A stretch of 64,000 bases of DNA from an uncultured Flavobacteriales bacterium (GTDB lineage Bacteria; Bacteroidota; Bacteroidia; Flavobacteriales_E; Vicingaceae), in contig CAJQON010000013.1 in assembly GCA_905479995.1 (NCBI GenBank), positions 62,001 through 126,000 on the forward strand, in the 5' to 3' direction. The position numbers were made by a program, and so were the translations under genes. A model generated the notes under the pieces. The model ran no database searches. It saw only the letters and a program-made list of their open reading frames with translations, and was not told where the DNA came from. Below, one piece after another: positions 26,591-34,723 of this stretch; positions within the stretch are counted from its first letter, which is position 1; every line of letters starts with the position of its first letter.

Positions 26591-27013
26591 TTAGTACGCT
26601 TTTAAAGCATCTCTATATTCAAACATATCTTGTCTATTAGAATCATTCTTTCTATCCAACATCAAAGAAAACAAATAATCTAAGCTTTCAATTCTGTCGT
26701 TATCATCTTTAATTTCATTTACAATTAATGCAATTTCTTCAACTTCCTCTGTTTCTTCAGCCACTTCAGCTCCTTCCTCCTCTTCTTCAGCAATTGCTTC
26801 TTCTGGAGGCAACGGAATGTTAAACGCTTTGTTACTCTCAATGTGCTCGTAAGTTAATCGAATTACTTTTGTTAAAGTTGGATCTTCTTCTTCCAAAGCA
26901 AAAGGTCTTAAGTCCTTTAAGTCTGCCACAACAACATCCATCTTTTTAACACCATTTTTGGCAAGATCCTTTTGTAACTTTACAATCAATTTATTTCCTT
27001 CAATACTTTCCAT
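26591..27013 (-). CDS. Small acidic cytoplasmic protein of unknown function
   Basis: The 140-residue protein has no signal peptide. Residues 1-60 look folded (LIVKLQKDLAKNGVKKMDVVV). Residues about 72-95 are a Glu-rich linker. The last 45 residues have a conserved look (DNDRIESLDYLFSLMLDRKN, MFEYRDALKAY). The Glu-rich middle suggests a flexible link between two small domains. I do not recognise a characterised family. It is transcribed alone from the minus strand and ends at the shared terminator. Confidence 0.65.
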   Translation of the reverse strand: MESIEGNKLIVKLQKDLAKNGVKKMDVVVADLKDLRPFALEEEDPTLTKVIRLTYEHIESNKAFNIPLPPEEAIAEEEEEGAEVAEETEEVEEIALIVNEIKDDNDRIESLDYLFSLMLDRKNDSNRQDMFEYRDALKAY

Positions 27014-27206
27014 TTGGCAATAGTTTTATTTCACTGCGAATTTATCATTCTTTATTTATTATTCCATGCCATGTTTAATTTTTATTTTGATTAACCATAA
27101 AGAAACTTCAGATATGCTCAAAAAAGATGAAAAACTCATCAATTCTTTGGTGCTATGATTAAAATAACTTTTCTTGCAAAATATTACAGTAAATAATTCT
27201 TTTCCT

Positions 27207-27881
27207 ATGAGAATATTCTTTGTCCTTATCCTATTATCACATTTCTCTTTTAGTCTTTCTGCACAAGAATTTTCTCCACCCTTAGAATCAGATTCGATTG
27301 TATTAATACCCAGTTTAACTAAGTATTCAAACCAAATAGTAAATGGACCTGCAATTGGAGATACAATTAAAGATTTTACATGCTACAATAATGATGGTGT
27401 AGAGTTTAATCTTTATAATGAGTTAAAAAAAGGTAAACCTGTAATGCTTATTTCAGGAAGTTACACTTGTCCTAGATTCAGAAACAGCCTACCTCTTGCA
27501 AACCTTCTTAATACTAAATTCACTAAAGAATTTAACACATTTATTCTTTATGGATTTGAGGCTCATCCTATTGTAGATACATGTATTTACTTTCGAGCAA
27601 TAAAACCAACCAAGCAAAACATGGCAGCAAAAATATTATTTGAACAACCTAAAACATATGGAGAACGAAAAAACATAATTACCGAAATGACCAATAACTT
27701 TAATATCTCTCCACCTATTTTAATTGATGATGTAAAAAACACGCTATATTTCTACTTCGGTCCTGCTCCAAACAAAGCTTTTTTAATAGATACAAATGGT
27801 GTTGTTATTTTAAAACACCAACATTTCAATTCCTACCCTAGAGATATAATACATGATTTAGACAAACTTTTGAAGCCATAG
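27207..27881 (+). CDS. Exported thioredoxin-fold protein resembling iodothyronine deiodinase
   Basis: The ATG at 27207 is chosen because it begins a proper signal peptide (MRIFFVLILLSHFSFSLSAQ); the frame is open upstream only from a TTG. The 224-residue product has IGDTIKDFTCYNNDGVEFNL, then LISGSYTCPRFRN at the redox-centre position, then LYGFEAHP. The 'gS.TCP.fr' and 'EAHP' pair is the signature of the deiodinase-like branch of the thioredoxin superfamily, where animals have selenocysteine; here the codon is TGT, Cys. The C-terminal part has LIDTNGVVILKHQ, the usual thioredoxin-fold strand. It is probably a periplasmic thiol-active protein; the substrate is unknown. It stands alone. Confidence 0.72.
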   Translation: MRIFFVLILLSHFSFSLSAQEFSPPLESDSIVLIPSLTKYSNQIVNGPAIGDTIKDFTCYNNDGVEFNLYNELKKGKPVMLISGSYTCPRFRNSLPLANLLNTKFTKEFNTFILYGFEAHPIVDTCIYFRAIKPTKQNMAAKILFEQPKTYGERKNIITEMTNNFNISPPILIDDVKNTLYFYFGPAPNKAFLIDTNGVVILKHQHFNSYPRDIIHDLDKLLKP

Positions 27882-27962
27882 CCTAAAAGTTGGATTCCAA
27901 TCTTTTATTATTGTTTAAAACCTGTTCATTTTTCTATAAAATCGTTCTCTTTTCCGGTTTAT

Positions 27963-27983
27963 TTAACCCTAAATTAGGGTTAA
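27963..27983. promoter_or_regulatory. Perfect 21-bp palindrome before dnaE
   Basis: Arms TTAACCCTAA and TTAGGGTTAA surround a single central A, 34 bases before the dnaE ATG. The symmetry and position suit a repressor operator; it lacks the T run of a terminator. Confidence 0.4.
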
Positions 27984-28017
27984 TTTTAACCATCTAATCA
28001 AACCATAGATTGTTAGC

Positions 28018-31000
28018 ATGTTTTTAATTTTTGATACAGAAACCACAGGGTTACCTAAAAACTACAAGGCACCCGTTTCAGACTCTGACAACTGGCCAAG
28101 AATGGTTCAGATTGCATGGCAATTGCATGATGAAAGTGGAAAACTGTTAACCAACAAAAACTACATTGTTAAACCTGATGGTTATGATATTCCTATTGGT
28201 GTTTCTAAAATTCACGGAATAACTACCGAAAGAGCAGAACGAGATGGCCACGATTTAAAGCTAGTTCTTGAAGAACTTAAAATTGACTTGGAACGAACCA
28301 ACTACAATGTTGGTCATAACATAGAGTTTGATATTAATATTGTTGGAGCCGAGTTTTTTAGACTAGGAATTAAAAGTGACCTTGCTTCAAAGCAAGACAT
28401 CGACACCATGAAAAGTTCTGTCGATTTTTGTCAGATTCCCGGAGGAAGAGGTGGCCGATTTAAATACCCTTCACTAACTGACTTACACAAAAAGCTATTT
28501 AATAAAGGATTTGGTGATGCTCACGATGCTGCTTATGATGTTGATGCTACGGCACGATGTTTCTTCGGATTAATTGAACATCGCGTAATTCAACCTACAG
28601 AAATCACTAACATTGATGCCGTTAGCTACGAAGCTCCCGTACTTGAAGAAGCAAACTTTGAAGAGTTCAATAAAGCAAGCGAAAGCACTTCGGAATCGGT
28701 ATTAAAAACAAACAAAAAAATTATTCCGGAACTTGTTGATGTTCCTTTTACCCACTTACACAATCATTCTCAGTTTTCCATCTTACAATCTACCACCAAA
28801 GTTGGAGGCTTAGTAAAAAAAGCAAGCGACCTAGGTATGGAAGCTATTGCACTTTCAGATCATGGAAACATGATGGCGACCTTCCACTTTGTTAGAGATG
28901 CAATAAAAAGCAACATCAAACCCATTGTTGGTTGTGAGTTCTTTTTATGCCACGATAGAAACGACAAATCATACAAAGACAACGGATTTCAAACGGTATT
29001 ACTTGCAAAAAATAAAAATGGTTATCAAAACTTAATTAAGTTAGCCTCATATGCCAACATTGATGGATTCTATTATGTACCAAGAATTGACAAGGAACTT
29101 CTATTAGAATATAAAGAAGATTTAATTGCATTAACGGGTGGTATTTGGGGCGAAATTCCCAACAAAATATTATTTGAAGGTAAAAAACAAGCAGAAGAGG
29201 CGCTGGTTTGGTGGAAAGAAAATTTTGGTGATGACTTTTACATAGAATTAAACAGACATGGTGTTGATGAAGAAAATAGCATCAACGAGGTCTTGCTTGA
29301 TTTCTCCAAAAAACACGACATTAAATATGTTGCCTGTAACAACACGTACTATGTAAACCAGTCAGATTCAGAATCACAAGATCTTTTATTATGTATTAGA
29401 GACGGAAAATATAAAACCCAACCTCCTGTTTACATAGGCTCTCGAGGAAGAGAATCTCGTTTCGGATTTCCAAATGACCAATTCTATATTAAGTCGGCAG
29501 ATGAGATGAAGCTACTATTTGCTGATTTACCTAACGCCATTATTAATACTCAAGAAATTGTAGATAAAATAGAAACGTTTGAATTGGCAAGAGACGTGCT
29601 ACTGCCAAAATTTGATATTCCTGAAGAATTTGTTGACCACAGAGACGAGGAAGACGATAGTTTAAAAATTGGGGAAAATAATTACCTGAGACACATTACT
29701 TATGAAGGAGCAAAAAAGCGTTACGGAGAAATTACTCCTGAAATTGAAGAGCGATTAGATTTTGAGTTAAGTGTAATTAAAAATACTGGATATCCTGGCT
29801 ACTTCTTAATTGTTGAAGATTTTATTAGAGAAGCTAGAAACATGGGCGTTTCGGTTGGTCCTGGCCGTGGATCGGCAGCCGGTTCGGTTGTTGCATTTTG
29901 TACTTGGATTACCAATATTGACCCTATTAAATATGACCTACTTTTTGAGCGTTTCCTAAATCCTGACAGGGTTTCTATGCCAGATATTGATATTGATTTT
30001 GATGATGAAGGTCGGGGAAAAGTAATGGATTATGTAATAGACAAATACGGCTCTAATCAAGTAGCTCAAATTATTACTTATGGTACAATGGCTGCAAAAT
30101 CTTCTATACGAGATACAGCTCGTGTACTAGAGCTACCTTTAGATGAAGCCGGAACATTGGCAGGATTAATTCCAGACATAAAGCTAAATAAGATCTTTGG
30201 AATGGGCGAAGATGACTTGAAAGAAAAGTTAGGCCGTCCAGAAGATTTTGAACGAGCATTACAATTAAAAGCAATAGCTAAACTAGACTCCAACCAAGGT
30301 AGAACAGTTAATCAGGCCATTAAAATTGAGGGAAACATGCGAAACACAGGTATTCATGCCTGTGGTGTAATTATTACTCCTGATGACATTACCAATTACG
30401 TTCCTGTAGCATTGGCAAAGGATTCTGAAATGACCTGTACCCAATTTGACAATTCTGTTGCCGAGGATGCTGGTCTGTTGAAAATGGATTTTTTAGGGCT
30501 TAAAACGCTAACCCTAATTAAGGATGCCGTAAAAATTGTAAAAGACAAACATGGTATAGAGTTAGATCCTGAAACTTTTGATATTGAAGATGAAAAAACA
30601 TATGAGCTTTTTCAGCGTGGAGAAACAGTAGGTATTTTTCAATATGAATCGCCTGGAATGCAAAAACACATGCGTTCGCTAAAACCAACTGTTTTTGCCG
30701 ATTTAATTGCCATGAATGCGCTATACCGTCCAGGACCGATGGAGTACATTCCTTCTTTTATTAATAGAAAACACGGTGATGAAGCTGTACTTTATGATCT
30801 AGAAGACATGGAAGAATACCTTAAGGAAACTTATGGTATTACCGTTTACCAAGAGCAAGTAATGCTCCTATCTCAAAAACTGGCAGACTTTACTAAAGGT
30901 GAAGCCGATGTTTTAAGAAAAGCAATGGGTAAAAAGCAAATTGCGGTTTTGGACAAAATGAAACCTCAATTTATTGAACAAGCTTCTGAAAAAGGTCATG

Positions 31001-32292
31001 ACCCAAAAATATTAGAAAAAGTTTGGAAAGATTGGGAAGCATTTGCAGCCTATGCATTCAACAAATCTCACTCAACTTGTTATGCTTGGATTGCTTACCA
31101 AACAGCCTATTTAAAAGCCCACTACCCTGCCGAATATATGGCTTCGGTACTAAGTAACAACATGAATGACATAAAGTCGGTTACTTTCTTTATGGATGAA
31201 TGTAAACGGATGGGAATTCCAGTATTGGGTCCAGATGTAAATGAATCAGTTCATAAATTTACTGTAAATGTTAAAGGCGAAATTAGATTTGGTTTAGGAG
31301 CAATGAAAGGTGTTGGTGGAAAGGCTGTAGAATGTATTGTAAAAGAACGGACAGAAAATGGGGCTTTCACATCACTTTTTGATTTAACCAGAAGGATTGA
31401 TTTAAGGTCTGCCAACAAAAAAACGTTAGAAAGTTTAGCGCTAGGCGGTGGGTTTGATTCTTTTCCAAACATACACAGAGCCCAATACTTTAATGAAATC
31501 GATGGCTCAACTTTTTTAGAGAAAGTAATTAAATACGGAAACAGACACCAAGAAAACATAAACTCCACTCAAGTCTCAATGTTTGATAATGTAGAAGGTG
31601 GTGAAATTGAAGAACCTCCCGTTCCTCCTTGTGAAGAATGGGGTACTCTAGAAAAGTTAAGGCAAGAAAAAGAAGTTGTTGGAATTTTTATTTCAGGACA
31701 TCCACTAGATGATTACAAACTGGAAATTAAAAACTTTGGGCGAGGCCATTTAGGTTTATTAAATGATGTTGCTGCAATTAAAGGAAAAGACATGGCAATG
31801 GCCACAATCTGTACTGGAGTTCAAGATCGGTTAACAAAAAAAGGTAAGCCTTTCGGAATTTTAGAAGTAGAGGATTTCCAAGGCGCCCATTCATTTTTTG
31901 TTTTTGGAGAAGACTACATTAAGTTAAAACCTTACTTTATTCAAGGGCAATACCTTTTTATAAAAGGAAAAGTGCAACCTCGACCATGGAGTAAAGATGT
32001 GGATGATGTAGAGTTTAAAATAAACAGTATTGAGCTACTTTCCGAACTTCGAGAAAAGCAAGTTAAAAGCATCACCCTAAATGTCGAATCTCATACAGTT
32101 ACCGATGAGTTTATAAATCAAATAACGGAGCTTTTAAATAACCACGAAGGCAAGTGTGATTTTAGTATTCAAGTAAAAGATAAGCAAGAAGGAATTGTGA
32201 AATTACAATCGCGAACAAAAAGAATTGATTTAAACGATACTTTTTTAGCAGGATTAGACACGCTAAAAGATGTTACTTACAAGTTAAATTAA
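28018..32292 (+). CDS. dnaE: DNA polymerase III alpha subunit with fused proofreading exonuclease
   Basis: This is the replicative polymerase. Its 1424 residues begin with a DnaQ-type DEDDh exonuclease (about 1-190: FDTETTGLP, GHNIEFDINIVG, HDAAYDVDATA), which in E. coli is the separate epsilon subunit. The PHP domain starts at HLHNHSQFS (residue 246). The polymerase core has GPGRGSAAGS (614-623), the catalytic aspartates in PDIDIDFD (655-662) and NKSHSTCYAWIAYQTAYLK. The clamp-binding motif QVSMF is at 1185-1189, and an OB-fold follows. All catalytic residues seen are intact. The fused exonuclease is a known trait of Bacteroidota. Confidence 0.96.
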   Translation: MFLIFDTETTGLPKNYKAPVSDSDNWPRMVQIAWQLHDESGKLLTNKNYIVKPDGYDIPIGVSKIHGITTERAERDGHDLKLVLEELKIDLERTNYNVGHNIEFDINIVGAEFFRLGIKSDLASKQDIDTMKSSVDFCQIPGGRGGRFKYPSLTDLHKKLFNKGFGDAHDAAYDVDATARCFFGLIEHRVIQPTEITNIDAVSYEAPVLEEANFEEFNKASESTSESVLKTNKKIIPELVDVPFTHLHNHSQFSILQSTTKVGGLVKKASDLGMEAIALSDHGNMMATFHFVRDAIKSNIKPIVGCEFFLCHDRNDKSYKDNGFQTVLLAKNKNGYQNLIKLASYANIDGFYYVPRIDKELLLEYKEDLIALTGGIWGEIPNKILFEGKKQAEEALVWWKENFGDDFYIELNRHGVDEENSINEVLLDFSKKHDIKYVACNNTYYVNQSDSESQDLLLCIRDGKYKTQPPVYIGSRGRESRFGFPNDQFYIKSADEMKLLFADLPNAIINTQEIVDKIETFELARDVLLPKFDIPEEFVDHRDEEDDSLKIGENNYLRHITYEGAKKRYGEITPEIEERLDFELSVIKNTGYPGYFLIVEDFIREARNMGVSVGPGRGSAAGSVVAFCTWITNIDPIKYDLLFERFLNPDRVSMPDIDIDFDDEGRGKVMDYVIDKYGSNQVAQIITYGTMAAKSSIRDTARVLELPLDEAGTLAGLIPDIKLNKIFGMGEDDLKEKLGRPEDFERALQLKAIAKLDSNQGRTVNQAIKIEGNMRNTGIHACGVIITPDDITNYVPVALAKDSEMTCTQFDNSVAEDAGLLKMDFLGLKTLTLIKDAVKIVKDKHGIELDPETFDIEDEKTYELFQRGETVGIFQYESPGMQKHMRSLKPTVFADLIAMNALYRPGPMEYIPSFINRKHGDEAVLYDLEDMEEYLKETYGITVYQEQVMLLSQKLADFTKGEADVLRKAMGKKQIAVLDKMKPQFIEQASEKGHDPKILEKVWKDWEAFAAYAFNKSHSTCYAWIAYQTAYLKAHYPAEYMASVLSNNMNDIKSVTFFMDECKRMGIPVLGPDVNESVHKFTVNVKGEIRFGLGAMKGVGGKAVECIVKERTENGAFTSLFDLTRRIDLRSANKKTLESLALGGGFDSFPNIHRAQYFNEIDGSTFLEKVIKYGNRHQENINSTQVSMFDNVEGGEIEEPPVPPCEEWGTLEKLRQEKEVVGIFISGHPLDDYKLEIKNFGRGHLGLLNDVAAIKGKDMAMATICTGVQDRLTKKGKPFGILEVEDFQGAHSFFVFGEDYIKLKPYFIQGQYLFIKGKVQPRPWSKDVDDVEFKINSIELLSELREKQVKSITLNVESHTVTDEFINQITELLNNHEGKCDFSIQVKDKQEGIVKLQSRTKRIDLNDTFLAGLDTLKDVTYKLN

Positions 32293-32362
32293 AAATGACA
32301 AATTGTCGCCTTTTCAATAATGGCTAAATAATTGACAATAGTAAAAACAATAAGTAAATATT

Positions 32363-32382
32363 GAACTGTATATTTACAGTTC
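32363..32382. promoter_or_regulatory. 20-bp inverted repeat upstream of trxA
   Basis: Arms GAACTGTA and TACAGTTC with spacer TATT, 36 bases before the trxA ATG. There is no T run after it, so an operator is more likely than a terminator. Confidence 0.3.
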
Positions 32383-32418
32383 TGAAAAAAAAAATTAAAC
32401 ACATAAAACAAAAAAATT

Positions 32419-32736
32419 ATGGCATTAGAATTAACAGACGCAAATTTTGCAGAAAATGTATTGAGCTCAGACAAACCAGTATTGGTTGATTTTTGGGCAG
32501 TATGGTGTGGGCCATGTAGAATGGTTGGACCATTGGTTGAAGAAATTTCAAACGAATACGAAGGGAAAGCAGTAGTTGGAAAAGTTGATGTAGACAACAA
32601 TCCAGAAATTGCAGCTAAATATGGTATTAGAAATATTCCTACTATTTTATTTATGAAAGGTGGAGAAATTGTTGACAAACAAGTTGGAGCTGTATCCAAA
32701 GATGTATTGGCACAAAAATTAGATGCAATGATGTAA
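32419..32736 (+). CDS. trxA: Thioredoxin
   Basis: This is the cytoplasmic general disulfide reductase. The 105-residue protein has the full thioredoxin fold with the active site VWCGPCRM, PLVEEISNEYEGKAVVGKVDVD, the cis-Pro in RNIPTILFMKGGEIVDKQVG, and no signal peptide. The length and motif are standard. It lies 126 bases after dnaE with a separate upstream region, so it is probably its own transcription unit, ending at the shared terminator. Confidence 0.96.
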   Translation: MALELTDANFAENVLSSDKPVLVDFWAVWCGPCRMVGPLVEEISNEYEGKAVVGKVDVDNNPEIAAKYGIRNIPTILFMKGGEIVDKQVGAVSKDVLAQKLDAMM

Positions 32737-32753
32737 GCATCATTTTTAAACTA

Positions 32754-32793
32754 TAAAAAAAGCCTCATGAAGAAATTCATGAGGCTTTTTTTT
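32754..32793. terminator. Bidirectional terminator after trxA
   Basis: An 11-bp stem (AGCCTCATGAA and complement) is closed by a GAAA tetraloop and flanked by A and T runs. It lies between convergent trxA and the FKBP gene at 32818. Confidence 0.92.
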
Positions 32794-32817
32794 ATTGCAA
32801 TCACTTTTCAATAAATT

Positions 32818-33162
32818 TTATTTAAAACTCATCAACTCTACATCAAAAACTAAAGTGGTGTTTGCTCCAATTAATGGTCCTGCCCCCTCTTCTCCATAAG
32901 CCAATTCTGCTGGTATAGTAAAAGTAGCTTTATCTCCCACTTTTAATAAGGCTATACCTTCATCCCAACCATCAATAACTTGTCCTTTCCCCAATTTAAA
33001 ATCAAAAGGCTTCCGTTTTAAAGAACTATCAAAAACTTGTCCGTTTAAAAGCTTACCAATATAATGTACCCGAACTTTACTTCCTTGCTTAGGGCTTTCG
33101 CCTTTACCATGTTTTGTAATGGTATATTTCAATCCAGATGTTGTTGTTATTTCTTTGCTCAT
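32818..33162 (-). CDS. Cytoplasmic FKBP-type prolyl isomerase
   Basis: The 114-residue single FKBP domain has no signal peptide. The binding-pocket residues are all present in the usual order: VHYIGKLL (Tyr), VFDSS (Phe-Asp), GQVIDGWDEG (Ile, Trp), ELAYGEEG (Tyr) and the terminal LVFDVELM (Phe). It should therefore be an active isomerase acting on cytoplasmic or ribosome-bound chains. It is the fifth and last FKBP gene in a row, set apart by a terminator that ends 16 bases before its ATG, so it may depend on read-through or on a promoter hidden in the terminator region. Confidence 0.92.
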   Translation of the reverse strand: MSKEITTTSGLKYTITKHGKGESPKQGSKVRVHYIGKLLNGQVFDSSLKRKPFDFKLGKGQVIDGWDEGIALLKVGDKATFTIPAELAYGEEGAGPLIGANTTLVFDVELMSFK

Positions 33163-33177
33163 ATTGCTTTGTTTAAC

Positions 33178-33211
33178 AAAAAAGCCTTACAAATAGTGTA
33201 AGGCTTTTTTT
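33178..33211 (-). terminator. Terminator after the fourth FKBP gene
   Basis: Stem AGCCTTAC / GTAAGGCT, seven-base loop, flanked by A and T runs. It lies between the FKBP genes starting at 33980 and 33162 on the minus strand. Confidence 0.88.
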
Positions 33212-33233
33212 ATAATAGACTAATTAGTAAATA

Positions 33234-33980
33234 TTAATCATTTACTTTAATTAATTCAACTTCAAATACCAATGGCATGTATGGCTTAATTGGGCCACCT
33301 GGTCTTGGGTTAGCACCATAAGCTAATTCCTGAGGAATAAAGAACTTATACTTTGCACCTTCTTTCATTAAAGCAACACCTTCAGTCCAACCTTTAATTA
33401 CTTGATTTAAACCAAATGTTGCTGGTTCGTTTCTATCAACAGAGCTATCAAAAACAACACCTTCTGGAGTAGTTCCATGATAATGAACAGTAACATTAGA
33501 AGTTCCAGTAGGTTGCTTCCCTTCACCTTCTTTCATAATAATGTATTGTAATCCGCTAGCTGTAGTAACTACACCATCTTTCTTTTTATTTGCTTCTAAA
33601 AATGCAATCCCACCAGCTTTTAAACCTTCTGAATTTTTAGCATCTTCAGCTTGAGCTGCAGCTTGTTTCTTTTGAAAATAAGCTTGGATAATTGCTTGTG
33701 TTTCTTCTGGTGTGATTTTGTAGTTCGTATCTGCAACTCCAGCTTGAACACCTTCTACAAATGCATCAAAATTACATTCCGTAAAATCTTTTTTAATGTT
33801 AGCTACCATATTTAAACCAATACTATAGCTTACTGAATCAATTTCAGATTTTAATTCAACTGTTTTTTCTTCCATTACTTCTGTTTTTTTTCCTTTCTTT
33901 TTTTTCTTTTGAGCCGTTGCTTCTGTGCTGAACGAAACAGCAACAACTGCAGCTAAAAGAATATTAATTGATGTTTTCAT
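33234..33980 (-). CDS. Periplasmic FKBP-type prolyl isomerase with dimerisation domain
   Basis: The 248-residue protein has a signal peptide ending TATAQ, then a Lys-rich stretch (KKKKKGKKTEVMEEK). An FkpA/Mip-type helical N-terminal domain follows (DSVSYSIGLNMVANIKKDF, FVEGVQAG, EETQAIIQAYFQKKQ), then a complete FKBP domain with pocket residues intact (VHYHGTTPEG, VFDSS, VIKGWTEG, ELAYGANP). It should work as a periplasmic folding factor, as a dimer if it follows FkpA. Its last 60 residues are nearly identical to those of the upstream paralogue, showing a fairly recent tandem duplication. Confidence 0.93.
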   Translation of the reverse strand: MKTSINILLAAVVAVSFSTEATAQKKKKKGKKTEVMEEKTVELKSEIDSVSYSIGLNMVANIKKDFTECNFDAFVEGVQAGVADTNYKITPEETQAIIQAYFQKKQAAAQAEDAKNSEGLKAGGIAFLEANKKKDGVVTTASGLQYIIMKEGEGKQPTGTSNVTVHYHGTTPEGVVFDSSVDRNEPATFGLNQVIKGWTEGVALMKEGAKYKFFIPQELAYGANPRPGGPIKPYMPLVFEVELIKVND

Positions 33981-33990
33981 AATAAATGTT

Positions 33991-34707
33991 TTAATCGTTT
34001 ACTTTAATCAACTCTATTTCAAAAATAAGAGCCATGTAGGGTTTAATTGGACCATCAGGTCTAACATTTGCTCCATAGCCTAATTCTTGAGGAATAAAGA
34101 ATTTATATTTTGCACCTTCTTTCATTAATTGAACTCCTTCAGTCCATCCTGGTATAACTTGGTTTAAACCAAACGTTGCAGGACTACCCGATTGTACTGA
34201 GCTTTCAAAAACAGTGCCATCTGTTAACATTCCTGTATAATGCACTGTTACATTAGAGGTAGCAACTGGTTGTTTTCCTGATCCTTTTTTCATTACCATA
34301 TATTGCAATCCACTTGGAGTAACCTGAACACCTTCATTGGCTTTATTTGCTTCTAAGAATTTTTCACCCTCTTCTTTTAATCCGCCATACATCATTTCAT
34401 CTTGTTTTGCTTTTTCAGCCATTTGATCCATCTGCTTCTTTTGAGTATAAGCTTGAATTACAGCTTGCCCATCTTCAGTAGCCATCATTAAATCAGCAGA
34501 ATCTAACACATCTTGAAACCCTTTTAAAAAGGCATCCATATTCCCTTCGCTAAATTGTTGTTTTAATCCGTTTGCAGAATTAACTCCAACAGCATAACTA
34601 ACTGAATCTATATTGTTGTTTAAGCTAACAACCGTATCAACATTTCCTTCACTTCCACAAGCCAAAAGTGCCATGGCTCCGATTACTGACGATGTAATTT
34701 TTTTCAT
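33991..34707 (-). CDS. FKBP-type prolyl isomerase lipoprotein (FkpA-like)
   Basis: The 238-residue protein has a lipobox (LLACGS) and the same layout as the downstream paralogue: helical dimerisation region (DSVSYAVGVNSANGLKQQF, AFLKGFQDVL, GQAVIQAYTQKKQ), then the FKBP domain. The pocket is mostly kept (VHYTGML, VIPGWTEG, ELGYGANV), but the usual Phe-Asp is Phe-Glu (VFESS). It is 10 bases from the next gene. It is probably an outer-membrane or inner-membrane anchored version of the soluble paralogue. Confidence 0.92.
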   Translation of the reverse strand: MKKITSSVIGAMALLACGSEGNVDTVVSLNNNIDSVSYAVGVNSANGLKQQFSEGNMDAFLKGFQDVLDSADLMMATEDGQAVIQAYTQKKQMDQMAEKAKQDEMMYGGLKEEGEKFLEANKANEGVQVTPSGLQYMVMKKGSGKQPVATSNVTVHYTGMLTDGTVFESSVQSGSPATFGLNQVIPGWTEGVQLMKEGAKYKFFIPQELGYGANVRPDGPIKPYMALIFEIELIKVND

Positions 34708-34723
34708 TTTTATTTTATTTATG

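Noticed and set aside
27453-27500. Possible selenocysteine at the deiodinase-like active site
   Set aside because: The codon at this position is TGT (Cys), not TGA, so no recoding is needed.
27963-27983. TTAGGG/CCCTAA as a telomere-like sequence
   Set aside because: Only one unit is present in each orientation, forming a dyad; there is no tandem array and the location is upstream of a gene.
31251-31568. Open frame of 105 codons on the minus strand inside dnaE
   Set aside because: It lies opposite conserved polymerase sequence; composition is that of an antisense shadow.
32289-32699. Open frame of 136 codons opposite trxA
   Set aside because: It covers the complement of the highly conserved thioredoxin gene and has no start region or domain of its own.
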